Source: an uncultured Gammaproteobacteria bacterium
GTDB taxonomy: Bacteria > Pseudomonadota > Gammaproteobacteria > GCA-002705445 > GCA-002716945
Assembly: GCA_913041865.1 (NCBI GenBank)
Contig: CAJWIW010000018.1
Coordinates: 1-15,193, forward strand
DNA length: 15,193 nucleotides
Direction of reading: 5' to 3'
This document shows, in pieces, positions 1 to 8,046 of this stretch (position 1 is the stretch's first letter; each line of letters opens with the position of its first letter). The translations under genes were made by a program, and so were the position numbers. Below the pieces are notes generated by a model, which worked only from the letters and a program-made list of their open reading frames with translations, did not search any database and was not told the DNA's origin.

Positions 1-752
1 ATTGGGAAGTAAATATGCCAAGAGGCGTGACACCTACCAGCGAGATTGCATACGACATACACATGTTGATGTTTTGGATAACAGTTGTAATCGGCGTTTT
101 GGTGTTTGGAGTCATGATATATTCTATAATCTATCATCGAAAATCCGTAGGCTATCAGCCAGCCAAATTTCATGAGAGTACAAAAGTTGAGATCGTCTGG
201 ACTGTAATTCCTTTTTTAATATTAGTGGTCTGTGCAATACCTGCAACAAAAGCGCTTATAATGATGGAAGACACTAGTGATGCTGGAATTACTCTGAAAG
301 TTACTGGATACCAATGGATGTGGGAATATGAATATCTTGAAGATGGAGTTAATTTCTTCAGTAAAATAGATAATAAGAGTAATAATGCGCGAAGGCTGAA
401 TTCAGGTAAAGACGTAAACAATGTAGAAAACTATCTTCGCAATGTAGATAATGAAGTAGTTCTTCCAACAGATACGAAAGTAAGACTCCTACTCACAGCA
501 AGTGATGTTATACATGCATGGTGGGTTCCTGAACTTGGCGGTAAAAAAGATGCAATACCAGGATATGTTAACGAGATGTGGATCAACATTAAAGAACCTG
601 GAGTATACAGAGGAGCGTGCGCGGAACTCTGCGGCAAGGATCATGGATTCATGCCAATAGTAGTAAGAGCAGTCCCTAAACTAGAATATGACAAATGGGT
701 ATCTTTACAAAAAGATAATAGAGTAGCGGAATCACAAAACATAGGAAGATAA
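1..752 (+). CDS. coxB: Cytochrome c oxidase subunit II (CuA subunit), 5'-partial
   Basis: This is the electron-entry subunit of aa3-type cytochrome c oxidase in the inner membrane, which takes electrons from cytochrome c through the binuclear CuA centre. Numbering from the first ATG in the window (position 15), two membrane helices lie at about residues 17-40 and 57-80. An aromatic entry patch YQWMWEY is at 99-105, and all CuA ligands are present: H167, C202, E204, C206, H210 and M213. The frame is open to the window edge and reads W-E-V-N just before that ATG. This resembles the mature N-terminus of proteobacterial CoxB after its signal peptide, so the true start and signal peptide lie upstream. 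The protein ends about 30 residues after the CuA loop and lacks the C-terminal cytochrome c domain found in Pseudomonas CoxB. The coxA ATG follows after one base. Confidence 0.96.
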   Translation, partial: WEVNMPRGVTPTSEIAYDIHMLMFWITVVIGVLVFGVMIYSIIYHRKSVGYQPAKFHESTKVEIVWTVIPFLILVVCAIPATKALIMMEDTSDAGITLKVTGYQWMWEYEYLEDGVNFFSKIDNKSNNARRLNSGKDVNNVENYLRNVDNEVVLPTDTKVRLLLTASDVIHAWWVPELGGKKDAIPGYVNEMWINIKEPGVYRGACAELCGKDHGFMPIVVRAVPKLEYDKWVSLQKDNRVAESQNIGR

Positions 753-753
753 A

Positions 754-2331
754 ATGAGCACCAACGTTCAAGATTTACACGAAGATCATCATCATGCACC
801 ATCAGGTTTAATGAGGTGGGTAACAACTACAAACCACAAAGATATTGGCAGTCTTTATCTTTGGTTTAGTTTACTGATGTTCTTCATTGGTGGTTTTATG
901 GCTCTAATAATCAGGGCTGAGTTATTTGAGCCAGGTTTACAATTAGTTATACCCGGTTTCTTTAATCAAATGACTACCATGCATGCGCTTATTATGATTT
1001 TTGGTGCAGTAATGCCGGCTTTTGTTGGTCTGGCGAATTGGCAGATTCCAATAATGATAGGTGCACCCGACATGGCGTTACCAAGGTTAAACAATTGGAG
1101 TTTCTGGATACTACCATTTGCATTTACAATGTTATTAAGTACTTTATTCTTTGATAGTGGTGGCCCAGCAGCTGGTTGGACATTATATCCGCCACTTTCT
1201 TTACAAGGTGGTAACTCAATGCCTTTTGTAATCCTATCCATTCATCTATTAGGGATATCCTCCATATTGGGAGCTATTAATGTTATCGCAACTATATTAA
1301 ATATGAGGGCGCCAGGAATGACATTGATGAAAATGCCGATCTTTATATGGACATGGTTAATAACAGCATTCTTATTAATTGCGGCAATGCCAGTACTTGC
1401 AGGCGCAATTACAATGCTATTAACAGATAGATTTTTTGGAACAAGTTTCTTTACAGCATCAGGCGGCGGTGACCCAGTTATGTTCCAGCACATTTTTTGG
1501 TTTTTTGGTCATCCAGAAGTTTACATATTAATCCTTCCAGCTTTTGGGATAGTGTCTACTATAATACCTGCATTTTCTAGGAAAAAATTATTTGGCTATG
1601 ATTCGATGGTTTATGCTACTGCGTCCATAGCTTTACTTTCATTTATAGTTTGGGCACACCATATGTTTACTGTAGGAATGCCTTTAGCAGGTGAGATATT
1701 CTTTATGTTAACAACTATGCTTATTGCAGTGCCTACGGGTGTCAAAGTGTTTAATTGGGTCGCTACTATGTGGCGAGGCTCAATGACATTCGAAACCCCA
1801 ATGCTTTTTGCACTTGCATTTATAATACTTTTTACGATTGGCGGATTTTCAGGTTTAATGCTCGCGATGACACCTGCAGATTTTCAATACCATGATACAT
1901 ATTTTGTTGTAGCACATTTTCATTATGTTCTAGTGCCAGGAGCGGTATTTGCAATCATAGCCGCTGTCTATTATTGGTTACCAAAATGGACTGGTAAAAT
2001 GTACAGTGAATCATTAGGTAAATTACATTTTTGGCTCACAACTATTTTTGTTAATGTTACTTTTTTCCCAATGCATTTTGTTGGATTAGCTGGCATGCCA
2101 AGGAGAATACCGGACTATCCTGTCCAATTTGCTGATTTTAATGCGATCGCATCGGTAGGAGCTTTTGGGTTTGGTTTATCACAGTTATTATTTGTCTATA
2201 TTTTATATAATACACTTAAGAGAGACGTTACAGCCGAAGATAAAGTATGGGATGGCGCAGAAGGGCTTGAGTGGACACTCTCGTCTCCACCTCCTTATCA
2301 CTCTTTTGAGAAAGCACCAAGGGTAGAATAA
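754..2331 (+). CDS. coxA: Cytochrome c oxidase subunit I (aa3-type, A1 family)
   Basis: This is the catalytic subunit of the terminal oxidase: it reduces O2 to water at the heme a3-CuB site and pumps protons across the inner membrane. The 525 residues are full length, with about 12 membrane helices. Metal ligands are visible: H77 (heme a), H253 and H302/H303 (CuB), H388 (heme a3) and H390 (heme a). The motif GHPEVY (252-257) carries the cross-linking Tyr257 and Glu255, the mark of A1-type oxidases. D-channel residues N95, D106 and N113 and the K-channel residue K331 (TGVKVFNW) are conserved, so full proton pumping is expected. The N-terminus is His-rich, as is common in this family. An AGGA ribosome site at 743-746 supports the start. 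The stop overlaps the next start by one base (TAATG). Confidence 0.98.
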   Translation: MSTNVQDLHEDHHHAPSGLMRWVTTTNHKDIGSLYLWFSLLMFFIGGFMALIIRAELFEPGLQLVIPGFFNQMTTMHALIMIFGAVMPAFVGLANWQIPIMIGAPDMALPRLNNWSFWILPFAFTMLLSTLFFDSGGPAAGWTLYPPLSLQGGNSMPFVILSIHLLGISSILGAINVIATILNMRAPGMTLMKMPIFIWTWLITAFLLIAAMPVLAGAITMLLTDRFFGTSFFTASGGGDPVMFQHIFWFFGHPEVYILILPAFGIVSTIIPAFSRKKLFGYDSMVYATASIALLSFIVWAHHMFTVGMPLAGEIFFMLTTMLIAVPTGVKVFNWVATMWRGSMTFETPMLFALAFIILFTIGGFSGLMLAMTPADFQYHDTYFVVAHFHYVLVPGAVFAIIAAVYYWLPKWTGKMYSESLGKLHFWLTTIFVNVTFFPMHFVGLAGMPRRIPDYPVQFADFNAIASVGAFGFGLSQLLFVYILYNTLKRDVTAEDKVWDGAEGLEWTLSSPPPYHSFEKAPRVE

Positions 2332-2858
2332 TGAGTAACTACAAGAAAACATATGTTACTGTCTCGTTCATAGTTGTATTTATGTTTTTTTTCTCTTATA
2401 TGCTCGTACCTCTCTATGATATTTTTTGTGAGATAACAGGCCTTAATGGTAAAACTAATCAAGAGAGAATTGTCGATCTAAATGAGAATCCTACTAACCG
2501 GTTTGTTACAATCAAATTCACATCAACAGTTGCTGGAGCAGGACCTTTTGATTTTGAGCCGTTAGAGAGGGAAATGGTTGTAGAAGTTGGCAAAGTCTAT
2601 ACAACATCTTATATTTTAACCAATCAATCCAACTCACTCAAACAAGTCACCGCAAGCCCGAGTGTAGTGCCTGGTGCAGAGGCTGAGTATTTTAAAAAGA
2701 TAGAATGCTTTTGTTTTACACAACAAGAAATTAATGGCCTAGAAACAAAAGAATTACCTCTACAATTTATAATTGATGATAAGTTGTCGAGCGATACAAA
2801 TACGCTTATTCTTTCATACACAATGTTTAACACAACCGATCAGCTTGGAGCGAGATAA
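2331..2858 (+). CDS. ctaG: Cytochrome c oxidase assembly protein CtaG/Cox11 (CuB chaperone)
   Basis: Cox11-family protein, which in known systems delivers Cu(I) to the CuB site of subunit I. It has one N-terminal membrane anchor (about residues 8-27) followed by the family signature VPLYDIFCEITGLNG with C33, then a periplasmic beta-rich domain. The copper-binding CFCF motif (C126, C128) sits in KKIECFCFTQQ at 123-132, preceded by the conserved PSVVPG segment. At 175 residues it is slightly shorter than typical proteobacterial homologues because of a short C-terminus. The start overlaps the coxA stop by one base, so translational coupling is likely. The position between coxA and coxC is the usual one. 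Confidence 0.96.
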   Translation: MSNYKKTYVTVSFIVVFMFFFSYMLVPLYDIFCEITGLNGKTNQERIVDLNENPTNRFVTIKFTSTVAGAGPFDFEPLEREMVVEVGKVYTTSYILTNQSNSLKQVTASPSVVPGAEAEYFKKIECFCFTQQEINGLETKELPLQFIIDDKLSSDTNTLILSYTMFNTTDQLGAR

Positions 2859-2861
2859 TTT

Positions 2862-3725
2862 ATGTCAGGACAAAATGGTTATTACGTCCCTCATGAAACA
2901 AAGCTTCCTTTTTTAACAACTGTTGCAATCGTTATAATGTTTATTGGTGCAGCCAATTACATGAATGGTTCTGCGTCAGGAATGACTATAATGCTCATTG
3001 GTATGTTGTTAATATTTGCAATGGCGTACGTTTGGTTTTCTGAGGTAGTCACAGAGAGTGAAGGAGGAATTTATAATGATCAAGTGGATATATCCTTTCG
3101 CTGGGGAATGGTTTGGTTCATCTTTTCTGAAGTAATGTTTTTTGCTGCTTTCTTCGGAGCACTATACTACGCTAGAGAGTTATCTCTTCCTTGGTTAGGT
3201 GGTGATGGTTACAAGATTACTACTAATATTGTATTGTGGCCTCAATTTGAGAATGTATGGCCATCCAATGGCCCAACTAATTCAGGCGGAGACTTCATAG
3301 TTATGGGAGCAGGTGGTATTCCTGCGTTAAATACGCTACTTTTATTAACAAGTGGTATAACTGTTACATACGCCCATCATGGCCTAAAAGATCAAGACAG
3401 ACGTAAACTTCTTGTTGGTCTGTTCCTAACTATCGCACTAGGTTTTATATTTGTGGGCTTTCAAGCTTATGAGTATATGGTTGCATATAATGACCTCAAT
3501 TTAAAAATGACGTCAGGAATATATGGCTCTACTTTCTATATGTTAACCGGTTTCCACGGCTTCCATGTTACGTTAGGAGCAATAATGCTAACAGTGATAT
3601 TTTTCCGTTGCCTAAAGGGACATTTTGCTGGAGATAATCACTTTGGATTTGAAGCAGTAGCTTGGTATTGGCATTTTGTTGACGTCGTTTGGTTAGGTCT
3701 TTTCGTGTTTGTCTACTGGCTCTGA
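2862..3725 (+). CDS. coxC: Cytochrome c oxidase subunit III
   Basis: Subunit III stabilises the aa3 oxidase core and binds lipid; it carries no metal. The 287-residue protein has the expected seven hydrophobic segments. The signature RWGMVWFIFSEVMFFAAFF (about 80-98) contains the conserved glutamate E90. The TGFHGFHVTLGA helix and the closing WYWHFVDVVWLGLFVFVYWL segment are typical of the family. A purine-rich site (GGAG at 2847-2850, then GAG nearer the ATG) precedes the start, three bases after the cox11 stop. The last 13 bases overlap the 3' end of a convergent small gene on the minus strand, so any continued transcription toward the SURF1 gene runs antisense to it. Confidence 0.97.
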   Translation: MSGQNGYYVPHETKLPFLTTVAIVIMFIGAANYMNGSASGMTIMLIGMLLIFAMAYVWFSEVVTESEGGIYNDQVDISFRWGMVWFIFSEVMFFAAFFGALYYARELSLPWLGGDGYKITTNIVLWPQFENVWPSNGPTNSGGDFIVMGAGGIPALNTLLLLTSGITVTYAHHGLKDQDRRKLLVGLFLTIALGFIFVGFQAYEYMVAYNDLNLKMTSGIYGSTFYMLTGFHGFHVTLGAIMLTVIFFRCLKGHFAGDNHFGFEAVAWYWHFVDVVWLGLFVFVYWL

Positions 3726-3925
3726 TATACAGTATTATGCGGCTGTATCAAGTCAAAATAAAATCCCACCACAAGCATGATGAAAAGTAATAAAGAGAGT
3801 ATTATCCTTGTTTTTAGTGAGTGAAACCCCCTGCTAGATGGCTTTCTATCCTTAATAATGTAGAAAAAACCCATTAAAAGATTATAAACAATTAGCGCTA
3901 GTAAAATTAATATTATATATTTCAT
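3713..3925 (-). CDS. Twin transmembrane small protein, DUF2909 family
   Basis: A 70-residue protein with two predicted membrane helices (about residues 2-22 and 40-62) joined by a basic loop containing the conserved-looking KDRKPSSRG stretch. It ends with DLIQPHNT, matching the LIQPH ending of DUF2909 proteins. Such genes sit in the same place, reversed between coxC and SURF1, in Pseudomonas-type cox clusters, which supports a real gene despite its overlap with the coxC end. Its function is not established; an accessory role in oxidase assembly is a guess from location alone. No clear Shine-Dalgarno site precedes the start; the ATG at 3923-3925 leaves only 24 bases to the divergent SURF1 start. 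Confidence 0.85.
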   Translation of the reverse strand: MKYIILILLALIVYNLLMGFFYIIKDRKPSSRGFHSLKTRIILSLLLFIMLVVGFYFDLIQPHNTVYQSQ

Positions 3926-3949
3926 CTCAATGGATAACTTAACATATGT

Positions 3950-4648
3950 ATGACTAATAGAAAAACAATCATGAGGTTTGCAGGTATAATTTCACTAGCA
4001 TTTCTAGTGATTCTTTGTCTATATCTTGCTAAATGGCAAATAGAGAGAGGTAATGAAAAAGATCTCTTATATAACTCTTACCAAAAGAATATTACTTTGC
4101 AACCACAGGTAATTGATGAACTATCTGAATACTACAACAACTTTACTAAGATAAAAGTCACTGGGAAGTTATTGCCTGAGAATCAATTTCTCCTCGATAA
4201 TAAGGTTTATAAAAGAAAAGCAGGTTATGACGTCATCACACCAATGTTAGTAAATGATAAAATCCTCCTAGTTAATAGAGGTTGGGTAGATGGAAATAAT
4301 AGATTGACGATGCCCGACATAGATATCGCAACTATAGATACTGAGGTAGAAGGATACACATATGAGTATAAGGAAGGTTTTATGCTTAAAGATGAATCCA
4401 AAAATACTGGTTGGCCAAGGCTTATACAGTCTGTGAATATCAAAGAGATATCCGAGGCGCTAGACAAAGAAGTTTTTTCTTACTCGATAATTATGAGTAC
4501 TACACAAATTAATTCTCTCCAGCTAAGGGAAACTTATCAAAAGAACGATAAATTAAAACACTATATGTATGCAGGTCAGTGGTTTATATTCTCTATAATC
4601 GGATTTATACTTATTATCGTGTTACTTAAGAGGACAACAGATGAATAG
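3950..4648 (+). CDS. SURF1 family cytochrome oxidase assembly protein
   Basis: SURF1 proteins assist maturation of cytochrome oxidase, with a proposed role in heme a insertion into subunit I. The 232-residue protein has the two-helix layout of the family: an N-terminal membrane segment (about 9-28) followed by KWQIERGNEK, a soluble domain, and a C-terminal membrane segment (about 206-227). The core motifs GYDVITPM and LLVNRGWVDGNN are family hallmarks. The first ATG (3950) is used, but the site in front of it is weak and Met8 at 3971 is a possible alternative. The gene is separated from coxC by the reversed small gene, so it needs either read-through or its own promoter; I see no strong promoter in the 24-base gap. 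It overlaps the next gene by 8 bases. Confidence 0.92.
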   Translation: MTNRKTIMRFAGIISLAFLVILCLYLAKWQIERGNEKDLLYNSYQKNITLQPQVIDELSEYYNNFTKIKVTGKLLPENQFLLDNKVYKRKAGYDVITPMLVNDKILLVNRGWVDGNNRLTMPDIDIATIDTEVEGYTYEYKEGFMLKDESKNTGWPRLIQSVNIKEISEALDKEVFSYSIIMSTTQINSLQLRETYQKNDKLKHYMYAGQWFIFSIIGFILIIVLLKRTTDE

Positions 4649-5216
4649 CGGAAGAATTAAGTTTTTACTTATAGTATTTATTTTTACCGTCCCTTTTGTA
4701 ATTTCTTATTATTTATCTAAAGATTATCATGCAGGTGGAGAACTTCAAACATCTAACTATGGATCCTTTATAAATCCGATCGTGGAACTCTCACAAACAA
4801 ATTTTGATGATTATAGTGGGGAAAACTTTAATGTGAATAAACATCTTACAAAATGGAGTTTAATTTATAGAATGCCAAAAAACTGTTTGCAGAGGTGTTC
4901 CGATGAGATATATCTTATTAGACAAGTTAATATAGCACTAGGGAAGGACATGAATAGACTTGAGAGAGTGATAGTATTAAACCAAACAATGATTAGTAGT
5001 GAAGTTGATGATGTAGTTGTTAAATACCCTAAAGCGATTGTTGTAAAAAATAATTCCTCTACTTTTATAAATGAAATAAATAAAATTACCAAGAGACACG
5101 TTCTTTTACTAACAGATCCTCTCGGTAATGTTATACTGGGTTACGATGAGGGTTTCGAGGGTAAGAAATTACTTAAGGATATTAAGAAACTTTTGAAATT
5201 ATCAAAGATTGGATGA
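4641..5216 (+). CDS. Membrane-anchored SCO-like CX3C protein of cox cluster
   Basis: This 191-residue protein starts with a single hydrophobic anchor (about residues 8-23), leaving the rest outside the membrane. A KWSLIYRMPKNCLQRC segment (71-86) carries two cysteines, C82 and C86, in a CX3C arrangement, followed by a YLIRQVNIALGK helix and a late TDPLGNVILGY strand (158-168). This layout is like the thioredoxin fold of SCO/SenC copper proteins, but the proline after the second cysteine of SCO (CX3CP) is Ser87 here, and I could not identify the SCO histidine ligand. An uncharacterised gene of this type lies between SURF1 and ctaA in Pseudomonas clusters. A role in copper or thiol chemistry for CuA or CuB is inferred. 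It overlaps SURF1 by 8 bases and ctaA by 4. Confidence 0.82.
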   Translation: MNSGRIKFLLIVFIFTVPFVISYYLSKDYHAGGELQTSNYGSFINPIVELSQTNFDDYSGENFNVNKHLTKWSLIYRMPKNCLQRCSDEIYLIRQVNIALGKDMNRLERVIVLNQTMISSEVDDVVVKYPKAIVVKNNSSTFINEINKITKRHVLLLTDPLGNVILGYDEGFEGKKLLKDIKKLLKLSKIG

Positions 5217-6220
5217 TAATGAAAACTAAACTAATAAAGAATCTAAGTTATATAGGCGCATTTTTTACGCTTTTGGTTATCTCTGCAGGAGCATGGGTGA
5301 GATTAACTGATGCTGGATTAGGATGCCCAGACTGGCCTGGTTGTTATGGCATCTTAGGCACACCTGATACAGACGAAAAAATAGCACGCGCAAAAGAGTT
5401 TTATCCTGATGCCACAATTGATGTAGGCAAAGCATGGAGGGAGATGTTCCACAGGTATCTCGCAGGTATTTTAGGTTTATATGTATTTTTTATTTCTTAT
5501 CTAACATATAAGTATGCTAAGCATGTGAGTATTTTTCTACCTATATCTTTAAGTGTTCTCATCATTGTGCAATCACTAATGGGCATGCTTACAGTCACTG
5601 AATTGGTGAAACCAACTATAGTAACAACTCATTTGATACTTGGTATGACGACCGCATGTTTACTTCTCTGGAATGGTCTAAGGATAGGGTCTATTTCAGA
5701 CACTTCTTCATCTAAATTTAATGCTTTCGTTAAACTTTGTATAATCGCGCTAGTAATACAGATTATTCTTGGTGGCTGGACAAGTACTAACTATGCTTCA
5801 CTTGCCTGCCCAGACTTCCCAAAATGCACGGAACAGTGGTGGCCCGATAATATGAATTTTGATAGAGGATTCACTATATTCGGTTTACCGAATGTTAATT
5901 ATGAAGTTACCCACATGGAATACTATGCTAAATTAGCAGTGCACTTTACTCACAGGGTTGGAGCTTTATTATTATCTATCCTCTTCCTGGGTTTATTTTC
6001 CTATATATTCTTTATGCAAAAATCTCAAAAAATTAAGAATATTGGATATTTAATTTTCGCATTCTTTTCATTACAAATTTATTTAGGTATTTCTAATGTT
6101 GTTTATAGTTTACCGCTAAATATAGCTGTCCTCCATACAGTAAATGCCTGCATACTTCTCATGAGTATGCTAATATTATTGTTCAACACAACATACAAAG
6201 TTCAGGGCGTTAAAAACTAG
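5213..6220 (+). CDS. ctaA: Heme A synthase (COX15/CtaA family)
   Basis: Converts heme O to heme A by oxidising a methyl group to a formyl group, the last step in making the oxidase cofactor; an integral inner-membrane enzyme. The 335-residue protein has about eight membrane helices in two related halves. Heme-ligand type histidines are seen in REMFHRY (H80, with E77), TTHLILG (H140), HFTHRVG (H247) and VLHTVNA (H308). Two cysteine pairs occur in extramembrane loops, C38/C44 in GCPDWPGC and C199/C205 in ACPDFPKC, as in the Cys-containing members of the family. The start overlaps the previous stop (ATGA); an ATG two codons downstream (5219) is an equally possible start. Confidence 0.96.
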   Translation: MIMKTKLIKNLSYIGAFFTLLVISAGAWVRLTDAGLGCPDWPGCYGILGTPDTDEKIARAKEFYPDATIDVGKAWREMFHRYLAGILGLYVFFISYLTYKYAKHVSIFLPISLSVLIIVQSLMGMLTVTELVKPTIVTTHLILGMTTACLLLWNGLRIGSISDTSSSKFNAFVKLCIIALVIQIILGGWTSTNYASLACPDFPKCTEQWWPDNMNFDRGFTIFGLPNVNYEVTHMEYYAKLAVHFTHRVGALLLSILFLGLFSYIFFMQKSQKIKNIGYLIFAFFSLQIYLGISNVVYSLPLNIAVLHTVNACILLMSMLILLFNTTYKVQGVKN

Positions 6221-6222
6221 TT

Positions 6223-7128
6223 ATGCAGGAAACTAATATATCAAGTGCGTATAAAATTCTTAATTTGACGAGAGAATTTATTATGCTTACCAAACCGAGA
6301 GTAAATCTTTTGATCATGTTTACAGCTATAGTAGGAATGCTATTAGCTCATGATGGTACACTAGACCTTGAAATTATTTTTTTTGCGAGCTTAGGTATTG
6401 GCCTTGCGGCTTCTGCAGCAGCTATTATAAATCAAGTGATTGACCAAAAAATAGACTCTATCATGGATAGAACTAAATCAAGGCCTTTAGTCCAAGGTAA
6501 TATTAAGTCTTCTCATGCAGTCGTGTTTGCACTCTTTTTATCTACCTCATCATTATTTATTTTGTACATTTTCGTGAATTTGCTAACAGCAGTTTTAACA
6601 TTTATCTCTATCATAATTTACTCATTGATTTACTCTGTATATTTGAAAAACCTGAATTCACAGAATATCGTAATTGGGGGAATCGCTGGAGCTATGCCGC
6701 CTCTCCTGGGATGGACATCAGTTACTAATCAGATAGATGCTTTTCCATTAGTTTTATTTTTGATAATCTTTCTTTGGACACCTCCACATTTTTGGGCGTT
6801 AGCAGTGTATAAATATGATGATTACCTAAAAGCCGACGTACCTATGTTGCCAATAACGCATGGTAAAGATTTTGCTCGTCTTCATATTTTTCTTTATTCT
6901 ATTCTACTTTTTTGCATTACACTGTTCCCTTATTTATTAGGTTTCTCTGGCTTAATATATCTAATTGGATCATTTACTTTCGGACTGAAGTTTGTTGTCG
7001 ACTCTTACTTGCTTATGGCCCTAAAAACAGATAAAAGAGCAATAGAGTTATTCAAATACTCTATTTCTTATCTTGCTATTTTGTTTGGAGCACTTTTATT
7101 AGACCATTACTGGTTCTTGAGTCTTTAG
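6223..7128 (+). CDS. cyoE: Heme O synthase (protoheme IX farnesyltransferase)
   Basis: Transfers a farnesyl group to heme B to make heme O, the substrate of the adjacent heme A synthase; a polytopic UbiA-superfamily membrane prenyltransferase. Both aspartate-rich signatures are visible: N70-x3-D74-x3-D78-x3-D82 in the first cytoplasmic loop, and YDDYLKADVPMLP near residues 197-210, which bind the Mg-diphosphate. The 301-residue length is normal. About 20 residues precede the conserved LTKPRVN start of the fold, which suits homologues; Met21 is an alternative start with a GAGAG-like site. It lies two bases after ctaA and is probably the last gene of the cox cluster. Its end faces rpoH with only 13 bases between and no visible terminator. 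ctaB is a synonym. Confidence 0.96.
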   Translation: MQETNISSAYKILNLTREFIMLTKPRVNLLIMFTAIVGMLLAHDGTLDLEIIFFASLGIGLAASAAAIINQVIDQKIDSIMDRTKSRPLVQGNIKSSHAVVFALFLSTSSLFILYIFVNLLTAVLTFISIIIYSLIYSVYLKNLNSQNIVIGGIAGAMPPLLGWTSVTNQIDAFPLVLFLIIFLWTPPHFWALAVYKYDDYLKADVPMLPITHGKDFARLHIFLYSILLFCITLFPYLLGFSGLIYLIGSFTFGLKFVVDSYLLMALKTDKRAIELFKYSISYLAILFGALLLDHYWFLSL

Positions 7129-7141
7129 ATAGATATCTGGG

Positions 7142-7999
7142 TTACGCTAAGAGCAAATTGTTTTTTAGTATTTTTAGTGTCTTATTTTCGATCTGTCTTA
7201 TTCTTTCAATTGAAACATCGTACTTAGTAGCCAGTTGATCGAGTGTCATCTTATTTTCAGATAAGTAACGACATTTAATGATATCCATACTGCGATTATC
7301 AAGTTTACTAATTGCCTCATTAAGCTTATCTGATTCAGTTTTACTATCATTTTCATATTCAAGTTTAAGAAGGGGATCGGTATTATCTGCAAGATACTCA
7401 GACGGAGATAGGTCCTCATCCGTTATTGGGTCAAAAGAGACATCTGTTCCTGATAGTCGCGACTCCATTGTTGTTACTGTATCCGATTTAACGTTTAGCT
7501 CATTAGCTATATTATTTTTTTCAGCTTCTGTTAACCATGCTGTACTAGTTTTTTTGCTACGTAATTTAAAAAATAACTTTCTTTGTGCTTTTGTAGTTGC
7601 AACTTTAACTATCCTCCAATTTTTAAGAATAAATTCGTGGATTTCTGCTCTTATCCAATATATTGCAAAAGACAGTAATCTAACATTTTTCGACGTATCA
7701 AATTTTTTGACAGCTTTCATCAATCCTACATTTCCTTCTTGAATAATATCTAAAAGAGGTAAACCATATCCTTTGTATGTTTTCGCTACATGCACTACAA
7801 ATCTCAAATGTGCCATTACAAGCTTTCTTGCAGCATCAATATCATCTGAGCTATTCAATCTATTAAATAACTCTAGCTCTTCTTGCTTTGATAGCAAAGG
7901 CGTTTTCCGTAGCTCAGCAAGATACAATTCTAATGCACCTGTAGTTTCCAGGTTAGATGAAAGTTCGGCTGGCAAATTTTTCATAACTTCTGAAGTCAT
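7142..7999 (-). CDS. rpoH: RNA polymerase heat-shock sigma factor sigma-32
   Basis: Sigma-70 family factor that directs RNA polymerase to heat-shock promoters. The 285 residues show region 1.2 (ALELYLAELRKTPLLS, 22-37), region 2 (LRFVVHVAKTYKGYGLPLLD and IIQEGNVGLMKAVKKFD, 65-101; WIRAEIHEFILKNWRIVKVA, 115-134) and a C-terminal region 4 helix-turn-helix (about 250-275, SIERIRQIENKTLKIL). The segment TTKAQRKLFFKLR (135-147) is the RpoH box, which separates RpoH from RpoD and RpoS. The start is supported by an AGGAG site at 8006-8010, six bases from the ATG, and by a promoter just upstream. In Pseudomonas and E. coli rpoH lies beside ftsX-ftsE-ftsY; these are absent here and the next gene is an M16 peptidase. 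Confidence 0.96.
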   Translation of the reverse strand: MTSEVMKNLPAELSSNLETTGALELYLAELRKTPLLSKQEELELFNRLNSSDDIDAARKLVMAHLRFVVHVAKTYKGYGLPLLDIIQEGNVGLMKAVKKFDTSKNVRLLSFAIYWIRAEIHEFILKNWRIVKVATTKAQRKLFFKLRSKKTSTAWLTEAEKNNIANELNVKSDTVTTMESRLSGTDVSFDPITDEDLSPSEYLADNTDPLLKLEYENDSKTESDKLNEAISKLDNRSMDIIKCRYLSENKMTLDQLATKYDVSIERIRQIENKTLKILKNNLLLA

Positions 8000-8005
8000 A
8001 TCGAT

Positions 8006-8046
8006 CTCCTACAGAGTTATTATAGTAGCATTTTCTTACCTTTCAA
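8006..8046 (-). promoter_or_regulatory. rpoH promoter and ribosome-binding site
   Basis: On the minus strand a -35 element TTGAAA (8041-8046) is followed after 16 bases by a perfect -10 element TATAAT (8019-8024). Transcription would begin near 8012, only about 13 bases before the ATG, leaving room for little more than the AGGAG ribosome site (8006-8010). A second -35-like hexamer TTGACA lies at 8054-8059 but is 29 bases from this -10, too far to pair with it. The elements look like sigma-70 type; I see no sigma-32 style CCCCAT -10. Confidence 0.65.

Noticed and set aside
3727..3748. Hairpin ATACAG / CTGTAT with a 10-base loop just after coxC
   Set aside because: The stem is only six base pairs, mostly A-T, and no T-run follows on either strand. 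It also lies within the coding part of the reversed small gene, so I do not call it a terminator.
7131..7138. Palindrome AGATATCT between cyoE and rpoH
   Set aside because: An eight-base AT-rich palindrome is expected by chance and has no loop or T-run to act as a terminator.
7278..7742. Long plus-strand open frame of 154 codons opposite rpoH
   Set aside because: It is antisense to the conserved sigma region 2, has a serine/leucine-rich composition typical of reversed coding sequence, and resembles no family I know.
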